A DNA stretch of 64,000 bases from NCBI GenBank assembly GCA_033439685.1, contig JAUEDM010000003.1:650001-714000 (forward strand). Reading direction: 5' to 3'. Positions 10,962-22,200 of this stretch are shown one piece after another (the stretch's first letter is position 1; every line of letters starts with the position of its first letter). The stretch is from Apodospora peruviana (lineage: Eukaryota > Ascomycota > Sordariomycetes > Sordariales > Lasiosphaeriaceae). Below the pieces are notes generated by a model. The model made no database searches. It had not been told where the DNA came from and saw only the letters and a program-made list of their open reading frames with translations. A program made the translations under genes and the position numbers.

Positions 10962-11722
10962 CTCACCTCATCTATTCCCTGAAAAATAACTTCGATTTGT
11001 GTTTGGAAGACAGTTGGTGTTGACGCCGGCCTTTGCAAAGACAGGAGCATGGCTACGATACTAATAACTAATCTAGAAGCTTTCCTATATCTGGGGGAGC
11101 TATATGCCTACCTATATATATCGTTGCGTATGACCGCATAGACAAGACCCCGGTCCCCACTGCTACTATCGGTACGGAGCTTGGGGCGGCTGGTGACCTC
11201 GGGGTTAAATTCGCGAATTACCAGAGTGTCCTCATGTTGCCGGATAAAACGGAGGCACCCCTTCAGGTGTCGCATTTGGATCTCCGACAGCGCAGATGCG
11301 GCTAGATATTTGAGAGCCGCCATATGATCCGGTGGCACGGTAAAAAGAAGATCTACATACCTTATGAATCTGGCCATCCTTTTGGGGAACAAGTTCCGGG
11401 AATCTGCGTCCCTCGGTCTGGGCTGAACAACTTGCCACTTCATCACTGATCGGTGGCAAGACCTGGAACGGGACAAGACGGCACGAGAAATCTTAAGTCT
11501 GCTGGATACATAACAGTATTATCTTTCACAGATATAGCTACACAGAAGAGGGCCATGATGGGTCACATCGTCGAGTCCCACCCACTCCAAGCTAAAAGGG
11601 GAGGGAGGTTCCACCACACATATACATGCAGTCATGCACAAACATGACTAAAAAAGGAGAAGCGGAGAACAAAAATAAATCAACCAATATCCAATACATA
11701 GATAGTATTATCAAATGTACCT
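10962..11722. other. Upstream region of sedolisin gene
   Basis: This is the likely promoter of the protease. A 122-codon frame on the minus strand (11476-11108) has no recognised domain and is not called as a gene. Confidence 0.4.
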
Positions 11723-11818
11723 AGGTCGTACCCGGAATCGAACCGGGGTCACCAGAAGATAAACTTCTCTCTAGAAAGAAATCAGAATCTGGGGTGATAA
11801 CCGCTACACTATACAACC
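11723..11818 (-). tRNA. tRNA-Gln (anticodon CTG), intron-containing
   Basis: Read on the minus strand, acceptor GGTTGTA pairs with TACGACC. The D arm is GTGTAGCGGTTATCAC and the anticodon stem CCAGA pairs with TCTGG. The loop TT-CTG-A gives anticodon CTG. A 24-nt intron (11781-11758) follows position 37. The T arm GGTTCGATTCC is intact. Reads CAG codons. Confidence 0.92.
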
Positions 11819-12956
11819 TGTTTATCTGGATTCTTGTTGTGTGATGGGGTCTAGCATTTCCACTTGTAAAGAGGCCGGAGTGGACTTCAGAGTGGGGAAT
11901 CAAGAAGAACAGAAATTGACCAACAAGGGCAGGCAAGGTTTGACAACATAACGGCGCTGGTATTGTGTTACTCGTGTGAAAGAATTTGAGTTTGGCGATC
12001 CTCGACTTGTTGAAGAACTAATTGCCGCTTTATTAATAATACAGGTACTGTTCTAGAAGAATCGAGAAAAAAAGAAAATAGAAAGAGTTGGTGGTTGGGA
12101 TATCTCGTAGGCACGCTTCGTCATGAAATGATGAAAGTCTCAACGGAGGATTTCCCTCTCTGCCCCCTAACTTTTCTTAGGGTTACCCCTTCTCCCGTCC
12201 CTTTCAATAGAGCAACAGCAGCTCATGTCACCGCAGTCTGATGTTAAATCATCACATGGTCTCATAAGAATGCCCGGTAGATAACATGATGCAGATACAT
12301 GGCTTAGCAAGAATGCGACCAAGTAATCAAATAATCATGTGTTTCAAAAATATATCTCATGATCGACCTACCATTTGTTTCGGTGTAATACCAACGCGAT
12401 TCATCACGGGTAGTTGACTCGTTGAGCCAGCCACCATCATTGCGAGTGGAAGGTAACAGACAATAACCTCTCTAACCCTAATGGCTTTAAGGTCAGGCAG
12501 GAAGTGAACAACTTGGACAGGAGAGGGTGGGTGATTAAGTGACTGTGACCGAGGGACTAACTGATGGAGTGCGCGAGAGAGTGAGGAAGAAAGACAACAA
12601 AAGAAAACCGACTGAAGCGAGCAAAACTATTACTAACATACTTCAGAAGAAACGACCAAAGATACTGTACAATTAAATGATCAATTGTTTTGTATCTTAT
12701 GGATAAAACATAAGTAAGAATGAAGAATGACGATAAGACTGATGAATCTCCCTATCTTGCATTTTCTTTCGCTTTTGCCTTTTACAATATTATCCAATCA
12801 ACTTGGTTGAACTGACTCGTCCAGAGTCCACCCACATCAGCACACAAAATCAAAGATCAAATATATACCCACTTACCAACCCACATGGTCAACAACCGGC
12901 AGCCAGCAGCGAACAACCAGCTACGGCAAGTGTCCACACTTGCAACATGAAAAACA
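11819..12956. other. AT-rich spacer between two tRNA genes
   Basis: The region is rich in short A/T runs and has no long open frame on either strand. No RNA gene other than the flanking tRNAs was recognised. Confidence 0.5.
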
Positions 12957-13056
12957 TCTTCCGTAGTATAGTGGTCAGTATATGAGCTTGTCACCGCCAC
13001 CCTTCAAGGACCGAAGACTATCGCTCGGGACCCGGGTTCAATTCCCGGCGGGAGAG
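12957..13056 (+). tRNA. tRNA-Asp (anticodon GTC), intron-containing
   Basis: Acceptor TCTTCCG pairs with CGGGAGA, including a T-G wobble. The D arm is GTATAGTGGTCAGTAT and the anticodon stem TGAGC pairs with GCTCG. The loop TT-GTC-A gives anticodon GTC. A 28-nt intron lies at 12994-13021, right after position 37. The T arm is GGTTCAATTCC. Confidence 0.92.
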
Positions 13057-13073
13057 AAACAAATACGCTGTTC

Positions 13074-13079
13074 TTTTTT
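13074..13079 (+). terminator. Pol III terminator of tRNA-Asp
   Basis: A run of six T residues lies 18 bases past the tRNA 3' end. Confidence 0.6.
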
Positions 13080-14571
13080 AACTGGTCAACAATTTTTTTG
13101 GTAAGTAGACGGAAAAATGTTACTCATCTTCTCGATAGTACCAGAGTGATAGTAGGACGGACGATAACGGCGTGTGAGTTGGAGATGGATATTTTTTGTC
13201 GTTACGCTCTTTACCCGATATCTTTCTAATTTTCTTTCTTTTGTTTCTGTCCTTGCCTTTCTTCTTTACTGGGAAAAAAAGACACGACACTTTTGTGTCA
13301 ACCAACCCCAGCGGCCAGCATGAAATATGCGACACTGACCAAGAAAAAACCCGACAGCTAACACACCCTGAAGACCATGAAATCCACTGCCTCTACTGTA
13401 ATGTTATGTTGTTATGTCTGGCACTCAGTGATGAGGCTAGTGCAGGTAGGGAGGTGATTTATTTCGGCAAGGGGCCTGGTTCTTCCCTGTCGAAACACTC
13501 GGAATGGTACCCTCGTTTTTGCTCCTACGACCCGACATAAGGTGCGTAATTAGTTCCCTTTTTTGAGCCCCGTTTTGAGAGACATCGATAGAAGGAGAAA
13601 CCGAACAGATTGAACACGCATGACTTGCTGGCTGGCTGGTACATGTATGCAAAACTACCTACCCACTTTACCTTGATCAGCTTTCGGCCGCAAAAACCGG
13701 ACTGGGGACTTGTGTTTCCCGACCATATGGCAAGTCCCGAGACACTGGTCGATGGGTTGGTTCACCTTTAGCTCCGTCGCGGGCTTTGGCTTTGTAAGAC
13801 CTCCCGGTAAGACACTCTTGTTTTGCTGTCGTGCTTGTGTACCAGAACACATGCTGGTGTCCCCCGGCTCGCGCGAGTTGTATGCATGTACCACCCTCAC
13901 ACGGCAGAATAGACTAAGGTAGGTAAGGTACCTACCTACATGTAAACATACGTGCTGGTCTGTTGGACAGGTTTGATTTGACTTCCCCCGAAACTTGCGA
14001 GCATGATGGCGTCGTAGTTGCCCTGCATGGCTGGTTGACAGACAAACTAACTACAGTAGGTATCTGCAAATGAATCGGAGTTGGGTGCACGGAGAGAGAC
14101 ATACACGAGGCTTCACAACATCAAACACATATATTAAAAGAGACTACTGGGAATATCAAGCAGGTATCTAAACCGGTTCCACGAGAAAAAAAAGACGTGC
14201 ACCACCCACCGCAACCACCAAACCGACAAAATACGTCATGAAAGAAAGCGGTCAAGTGAACAAGAACAACGGAAACAAGGCTAATGCTACTTACCTATGC
14301 CTACAGTCCCATCCACCCGCCCGAACACAGACAATGTATCCAAATCCACTTCGACCTCTCATGGCCCATATCCACGCTGGCAGTGTTGGACTGAACTACC
14401 TGGCATAGACACACAGGAAGCGTGGAAACTTCTTTCCAGCGTTTTGTGAAACCCCCCGCATCTTATAATATATACAAATATGGCACACACACATCCCAAA
14501 CAATTGACGACACGACACACACATCGATTCCACCACATATTACCATCTTATCCCTCCCCCAACCAACAAAG
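13080..14571. other. Gene-free spacer before the GPI amylase
   Basis: No coding frame with family motifs was found. The region contains a GGTAGGTAAGGTACCTACC-like repeat at 13916-13940, and is probably the 3' flank of the amylase gene at its right end. Confidence 0.5.
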
Positions 14572-16298
14572 CTAAAGGAAAAGCGTAGCCCACCCGAGAA
14601 CGACGGCAAATACCACCCCACCGGTAACACCCAACGCGCTCGGTGCTCCGTTCTTGTTGGCCTTGGGTCCATCAGGGGTAGTCTGGGTGCAGAGACCGGT
14701 CCCGTCGAGGGTCGCCTTGTTCACGTAAACCTTGGGCTCGCCCATGCCCATGTACATGGTCACGTTGCCGGTGGCGTCGGCCGTAACGGTCGTGCAGCCA
14801 ATGACCTCAACGACGTTGTCGTTGGGCTGGAAGCCGCCGATGCTGACCTCGTAGCTGTCGCCCTTGCTGCTCTTGTTATTGATGCAGAAGACGACTTGGG
14901 TCCCGAAGGGACCCTTCTTGAGGCAGAAGTGGTTGACGTCGGCCCAGAGGGTCTCGGCGGCCGTCTCGAGGTAGTTGTCGGACAACTTCATGGCGTTCTG
15001 GCGCACCTTGTTGAGCGTCGCCGTCAGCACGTAGAGTGGGGCCGTCTTGTCGTAGGCCGACTGCCACAGCGGCTCGCGGTTGGCGGGTGTCTCGCTGCCG
15101 CTGAAGTGCTGTTCCTGACCCTGGTAGACTGGTTGAGGGAGAAGATCGATTAGTGAGGATGTTGTGAACACACGATAAACGGGAAGAGAGAAAACATACC
15201 GGTGGGGATGCCGTCGGTCAACATAATGTAGGTGAGGACATTCTTGGCGAGAGCGAGGTCGTTGTTCAGGCTGGGGAAACGGGGCATGTCGTGATTCTCG
15301 ATGAACGAGCCCAGGGCGAAGGTGTCGTTGCAACCGGTGGCAGCCTCGTTGCGCATCCGTGCGACGTCGACAAAGGAGCCGCCGTTGAAAGCCGCATTGA
15401 GCGGGTAGAACTCGAGATAGTTGGGCATGCCGGGCAGGAGGCCCTTGGTCTGATACCGGCACATGTCCTCCGTTACACCGGTGAGGACCTCACCGAACGC
15501 AAAGACGCCCGAAGCTTCAACAAAGGACGGTAGGAAGTCATCGTTGACGTGCTTGGCGGCATCGATGCGCAGGCCGTCGATGGAGTAGTTGGACACAAGA
15601 TCCTTGACCCAGCCGTTAAAGAGCTCCTGGACCTTGGGCGTTTCCGTCTTGAGATCGGCGAGCGCAACGCCGAAGGGGTAGAGCCAGCAGTTCTGGTAGT
15701 CCGTCGTGTTCTCCCACATGGTGACGTTGCAGTACGGGTGGAAGTAGTCCTTGCTGTTGAAGGGGTTGAACTCGGTAAAGTCGACTTTGGGGGGAATGAC
15801 GTTGTCGAACTTTTGCGCCATGTGGTTTACCACAACATCCACCATCAGCAGCATATCGCGCTTATGTAGCTCAGCGGCAAGGTTCTTGAGGTCGCTTGCG
15901 GTGCCGAAGTGCTCGTTGATCGCGAAAAGATCCTCAGACCAGTACCCGTGGTACGGCTCGCCAACTGTGGTATCGTCCTCCATGTTCTTTATGACGGGAC
16001 TGATCTGGATGGCGGTGAAGCCCATACCTACGCATGGTGTTGGTACACTATCTGCGAGTCAGAGAGAGGGGATATTACCTTGGATGTAATCGAGGTTGTT
16101 GATGAGGCCGGTCCAGGTACCGCCGCAGAACTTGTGCAGCTCGCATTCGTGTGTCGTCGAGCCATCTGTCCGCGCAAACCGATCGATCATGACCTGGTAG
16201 ATGGACTGCGACTTCCACTCGGTCACGTTCGCCGCGCTGCTGAGGCCGGCAAGGGCCACGGCAGCGGCGGCGACCACATTAAGGGTCGACGACCGCAT
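14572..16298 (-). CDS. GPI-anchored GH13 alpha-amylase
   Basis: Three exons (16298-16079, 16027-15200, 15128-14572) encode 534 aa. A signal peptide spans residues 1-22 and begins a GH13 barrel (SIYQVMIDRFA). The four conserved regions are present: DVVVNH with His142; GLRIDAAKHV with nucleophile Asp229; FAFGEVL with acid/base Glu253; and FIENHDMPRF with His319 and Asp320. A C-terminal beta domain follows, then a small-residue omega site and a hydrophobic tail ending WATLFL, the usual GPI-attachment signal. It should sit on the plasma membrane or wall and act on alpha-1,4-linked glucan. Related Aspergillus proteins (AmyD, AgtA) act on alpha-glucan in the wall. Here both region I and IV His residues are kept, unlike AgtA as I recall it. 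It faces the alpha-1,3-glucan synthase gene. Confidence 0.94.
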
Positions 16299-19232
16299 GT
16301 TGGCGTCGGGAAAATAAAAGGAAGCCTGACCGCGGACAACAAGGTTAGAAAACTTGATCGCTCTTCCAGAATTTGAACATCCACCACTGCACCTACAAAT
16401 ACAGCCCTGGGCGTGACGATCGGAGAATCAGTTAGGTCCGTCGCCTATGGCGAAACAAATGCGCAGTACGGTATCCCCGAATATGGCTCCTTCGGCGACT
16501 GGTTTTCTTTGATGTAGGTAGGGATCGTGATTTAGCGAGTGACACGGGTCAGATTTGCCCTTGAGCAATGGCTGCAAAGCAGGAAAAAATAGATGTAAAA
16601 GAGTGTATAGAAGCAACTCGTAACGGCGACAAGATCACCACGAGAGGCAAAAATAAATTAAAGAGCGACGATGACGCTGGATGGTGAACCAGTGACTGGA
16701 AGGGAGGGACGGGAGAGCTGGAGGGGGAAAGACACAGCACAGCAGCAGTCGAACGAACACGAGCGGACTGCACGACGCACCCGAGAATTTGGCGCGTCTT
16801 TGACAGCCCAGGCTGCCCAGCACACGCTCAGCAGATCGTGGAGCGCAGCACAAGCTTCACACCCTGCCAAAAAGGGGCGGTGCCTTCATCTTTTTGGTCA
16901 ATGGTCGGGGGTCATTTCCAATCCAACCATGGAGGCGCCGTCCACTGGCGCCTTTGTATCCGTAAAGTCTGCAACCATAACGGAATCGTTAAACGGAACC
17001 TCTGCCCTCAGTTGAACAGAGCTTGACTTGCTGGGATCCCCAGGCCGCTCCGACTCGTGTCGCCCCGCATCGCATGGACGCTACCGATTGCTTCGAAATT
17101 ACTTATTATTGGTGCTTGGAAGCGACCGTATCTGTCAGGACGTTACCTCATTTGATACGCGTGATTTGGACCTTTTTTCTCGAATTTTCGGCACCAACTC
17201 ACCCAACCCCTTTCCCAGGAGAAAGCCCTGAACCTGAGGGCTCAGCGAAAGTCCCGAGGGAAACAGTTCAGCGACATGATTGCTTCTAAATGGAGTACGG
17301 CTGGCTGACGAAGGATGACTTCCATTATGTGATTCGTTGCTGCGAGATGTCCAAGTTCGTGTCGTACAAAAGGTCGCCGATTTTTTTCATCATTCAGGGG
17401 AAATTGAACGGTGGGAGAATTTCAAAGTCCAAGCAAGACATGGGTCGATTTGGGCTGTTGATGACCCACTTGATTGGAGCGCCGTCATTGGTGGCGCAGG
17501 CGATGGACCCTGCCAAGTGCCTGCCAATTCCGAATTACGATGTCCTATTGGCAGGGATCTCGTGAGCTGCGTGTGGGTGTGGCGGCCGTTGTACGTACCG
17601 ACCCCACACCAAAATTGAGAGGCGTTCAGCCAAAAATCCAGGGGCAGAATTTGGAGGGAAGGAGAAGACCCTCCAGGACCTGCAGCTCCGTCAATTTACG
17701 ATCATGTCTTGTCATTCTGCATCAACCTATTTCCGAGGAGTGTTTGGACTTTTTTTTTGCGTGAAAAGAAAGCAACCACAAAAAAAGAATGCAGCGGCCG
17801 CGATCTGAGCGCCATGTCAGCATTTAATCTGGACGACAAGACGGGAGCGTCAGACGCACACCGAGGCTCTTGTTCCTGAATCCGTTCCCCGAGCTCCGAC
17901 CGACTCCAGTTCATCACAACGGCGAGCGAACCAGAGTGGACGGACGAGCGGGTCGATCCTCACTGTGCCGCGAGGCCATTTCCACCCTTGTTCTTAACCA
18001 AAATAAAAACACAAAATCGCCCGCCGACGGCCGAAGCTGGACTTGGCCACAGTTGGTGGGTGCTTTGCAGTCAGTGTTTGAGTGTTCTGCACAGTGGGCG
18101 AAACAGCGATTTATAGCAGCCGGGCCACTGTCTCGTATCGCCGCTGTTGCCCCCCATGGCTCTGCCGGCGATACCCACTGTAACCGGGACGAGCCCCGGA
18201 CCCCACTCAATGCGTCGAGAGCTTGTTCCATTTGCTCTGCCAAGAAATCGAAATGGTCCGGAGCGAAACACGACAACAGGTTTTCCGGCCAGAAGCTGAC
18301 TAGAGAGCTCTCCCCAGACAGCGTTTCGAAGCTCCAATTGTCCCTCGAGTCCATCGAAACCTCGACTTTCGCTAGGCGCAGTGAAACCACACCAGGATAC
18401 AATAGAAAATAACGAAACAGGAGAAAAAAATAAAAGCAATGGCGAGAACTGAGAAATGATGACTGCGCCCAGCAACAAGTACCTACCTTACCACCCTACG
18501 TACTCAGGCCCTTCCCGAGAGAAAGACATGGCTTTCTGCAGGACGCACGTCACGAAAACCAGGCAGGCAGGGCATGGTGATGTGCCGTTTTCTTTTGCTA
18601 TTTCCAGGCTTTCGCTTCCTGGTGGTGGAGCGTCTGGATGAATTGCAATGCCAAGAGTGTGTCCGCCCTCGCGCCGAATAGGGGCCGCCGTACCCAATCT
18701 TTGCCCATTGAGAGAGCCAGTCACTCCAGTACCAACCTGGAATCAGACGGCTTGGAATTGGCGGTGGATCGACTGGCTACAGGGCCCCCCTGCACATTAC
18801 CCAGTTATTGCCATCCCAAACGGGCGGAAAGCACGGATACACAACACCACAGCCCGACCGGGGGCCAGCAACAGTGAACCGTTCCAGCCTTCGAAGCCAT
18901 CTCTGCAGCCTACCGCACGGGAGAAGCCACCCCCCAGTATCCAGTGTGCCCCCTTTCTGCGGTGGACCTGCCGGACCAGTGTGTGTCCGCCGTGGGGCCG
19001 CCAGCCATGGCTGGCAGATCTGGTTATCGGAACCTGGGGGCACACGTCTTTTCCTCCTCCTTCACAACTTCACGCTCCTTATCGACCTCAGTTGCTGCTG
19101 CTGTGGCTTTTTGTCTATGTGTTGGGATAGGTATTCACGGGTCTGGTTCCGTCCTTCGTTCAAAGCAGCTCTATTGTCTTTCGTTATTCCTTTCTGGCTG
19201 TCGCTCCCATGCGCTGGTGAGCGGCAGCGATC
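16299..19232. promoter_or_regulatory. Shared upstream region of GPI amylase and ags1
   Basis: A 2.9-kb divergent gap. Several frames up to about 180 codons occur here but none carries family motifs, so it is read as long promoter and 5' leader sequence. CCAAT boxes, TGCCAA motifs and poly-purine/pyrimidine tracts are present. Confidence 0.55.
17521..17554. promoter_or_regulatory. Inverted CCAAT pair in the amylase-ags1 gap
   Basis: CTGCCAAT at 17521-17528 and its exact reverse complement ATTGGCAG at 17547-17554 are separated by 18 bp. A further TGCCAAG lies just upstream at 17511-17517. It resembles a paired CCAAT-binding complex site, but function is untested. Confidence 0.4.
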
Positions 19233-22200
19233 ATGACTTCTCTTGCGTTGCTTTCGACTCGCTTGCTTTTCACGTTCCTTACGACTACCACCACACTCGT
19301 TAATGGCCTCCGATTCGATGCCAGCCAGGTCGACTACAACCTCAACACTAATCGCACAGCTACAAGTCCCCTCGACTACTGGGGCCAGCGGGAGGATCAC
19401 AAATATTATGAGTCGCCCAAAAATTGGAGGGTACCCTTCTACACAGTCTTCCTGGATCGCTTTGTCAATGGCGACCCGACCAACGACAACAGCAATGGCA
19501 CCATGTTCGAGACCGACGCCATGAGCAACCAGCTCCGGTTCGGCGGCGACTTGGCCGGCCTGATGGATACGCTGGACTACATCGAAGGCATGGGCATCAA
19601 GGTCAATATCCTCGTATCCCACATTGTCGGCATGTATGGTTTTTCTGACTGCAAAATCAGGCCCTTTATATCGCCGGCTCCCCTTTCATTAATCAGCCTT
19701 GGGGTGCTGATTCATACTCGGTATGTTTCTGATGGCATATCGTCATGCAAACTTGCACACTGCTACATCTACTGACCCGCTTTGCAGCCCCTCGACTTGA
19801 CCCTTCTTGACAGACATTTCGGCAGCATCCAAACATGGCAGGCCGCGATCGACGAAATCCACAGAAGGAACATATCAGTCGTGATGGATAACACGATGGC
19901 CACGTAAGCATCCTTCTAAACCCAAGGGCGAGACTCAACTCTGACGGAAATATAGCATGGGCGACTTGATAGGGTTCAAGGGTTACCTTAACGAAAGCAC
20001 GCCGTTCTTGGAGGAAGAGCACGAGGTGCTGTGGAAGTCCGATCGACGGTATCTCGACTTCGACATCAGTAACGAATACAACGAAACATGCAACTATCCC
20101 GAGTTCTGGTACGAAGACGGCACCAGGATCAAACCAGAGGGCCTGAAAGGCTGCTACAACAGCGACTTCGACCAGTACGGTGATATCGAAGCCTTTGGTG
20201 TCTTCCCCGACTGGCAGCGCCAGCTGTCTAAATTCGCCTCCGTGCAGGATCGTCTTCGTGAATGGGAGCCATCCGTCATCGCCCGTCTCAACCGTTTCTC
20301 CTGTATGACAATCGCCATGCTAGATATCGACGGCTACCGTATCGACAAGGCCGTCCAGGTCACCGTGGACGCGCAAGCTGCGTTCAGTACCGCCATGCGC
20401 GAATGTGCGGCTCGCTTCAACAAGACCAATTTCCTCGTTGTCGGCGAAATCACCTCCGGTAACACACTCGGTTCCATCTACCTGGGTCGCGGCCGTGAGA
20501 GGACAGTCGCCGAAAAGATGCCCATTGAGAAGGCCCTAAGCCTGGACCCGAAGGCACCCGAGGACTCTAAATACTTCATACGCGAGTTCGGCAACAGTGC
20601 GCTTGACGCGGGCGCATTCCACTATTCAATCTACCGGTTCATGGGTCGATTTCTTGGGCTCAGCGGTCATATGAAGGCAGGCTTCGACCTACCATCAACA
20701 AATTGGATCGACGTGTGGAACGCAATGCTCCAGACCAACGACTTCATCAACGCGAACACGGGCGAATTTGACCCCCGGCATCTCTTCGGCGCCACCAATC
20801 AGGATGTCTTCCGATGGCCGGCGATCGAGCAGGGTACCGAACGCATGCTTCTGGCATATTTCGTTGTGTCACTCCTTCTTCCCGGCGCCCCTCTCGTGTA
20901 CTACGGCGAGGAGCAGGAGTTGTATCTTTTGGATGGTACCGCTTCGAATTACGTCTACGGTCGCCAAGCTTTTGCTACTTCCCCGGCCTGGAAAACACAC
21001 GGTTGTTTCGCTCTCGAGAGTGACCTCTTTGTAGACTGGCCGATCACGAAAGGGCGCGAAGGCTGTCATGATCCGGCAGCGGGGTGGGATCATCGCGATC
21101 CTTCTGCACCCGTCCGCAACATTATGAAGCATATCTTCCGTATCCGTGACGAAATACCAGTTCTAGAGCACGGCTGGTATCTCCAAGTCCTTTCTAACCA
21201 GACCGAGTTTGTGCACCTTGAGGGAAGCACAGAAGACACCGAATTTGGTCTCTGGAGTGTCATTCGTGGCCTGTTTTCACCAATGCAGAACGGCACTGAC
21301 AAACCAGTCTGGATGGTATACCACAATGTTGGTAAGGAGATGACGTACACTTTTGACTGCAGCAACCCGGACAAGGCCTTGATTTCACCCTTTGGCGGTG
21401 GAGCGAAAGTGCGGAACCTCTTCAGCCAAGACCCGGCGATCACGCTTTTGCAATCGACTGTGCCGAACAACTTCACCAGCGGAAAGTTCGCGGGCTGTCT
21501 CTCCAGCGTGACGCTAAAGCCATACGAGTTCCGTGTCTATGTCCAGGACACTCTCTGGGTAACGCCGGCGCCTATGATCACCAAGTTTTCGCCCGGTCAT
21601 GATGTTCCGATCAACGCTACAGAGGCTGGGGGCAAGATCAACATTAGCCTCGAGTTCAATGTCGAGATGGACTGCAAGTCGGCGACAAATGGCTTCTCGG
21701 TCAAGCTCACTTCCGATGGCACGAACAATGGCACCGATGTCGACTTCGATACCCCGACCTGCGCTCTCATCGCTAATCCAGCCAAGATTCCCTACACAGG
21801 AGCGATTCAGTCAGCCTGGAGATTCTCCACAACCCTGCAAAATGTCCAGCAACACGGCATCATCAAGCTCACCATGAATAAACCGAACACAACAGATGGC
21901 AAACTTTCCACCAACGCAGTTGATCATTTCTTACTCCGGTATGGCGCTGACGAAAACCCGATCGTCTGGCCCTCCGCCAACTACTCCCGTGGCCTTCTCG
22001 AAGTTGATGCTAGCGGTGCTTTGTGGATCAATCACCGGGCGCCGGGCGCTACGCAGTGGCGCTACAGCACGAATTGGGGCTCGACTTGGAGCAACTGGGC
22101 TACTTACGACGCCAGTCGGTCAAGAGCAACCTTGACGGAACTGCCCTGGGATGGAACGCCGTTGCAGGCCTGGGAGGGCAAGCATATTACCGTCCAGTAC

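Noticed and set aside
11108..11476. 122-codon minus-strand frame
   Set aside because: Composition looks partly protein-like, but there is no domain, splice support or context. Not enough to call a gene.
17870..18412. Overlapping frames of 160-180 codons on both strands
   Set aside because: They sit in the ags1 upstream region and neither shows recognisable features.
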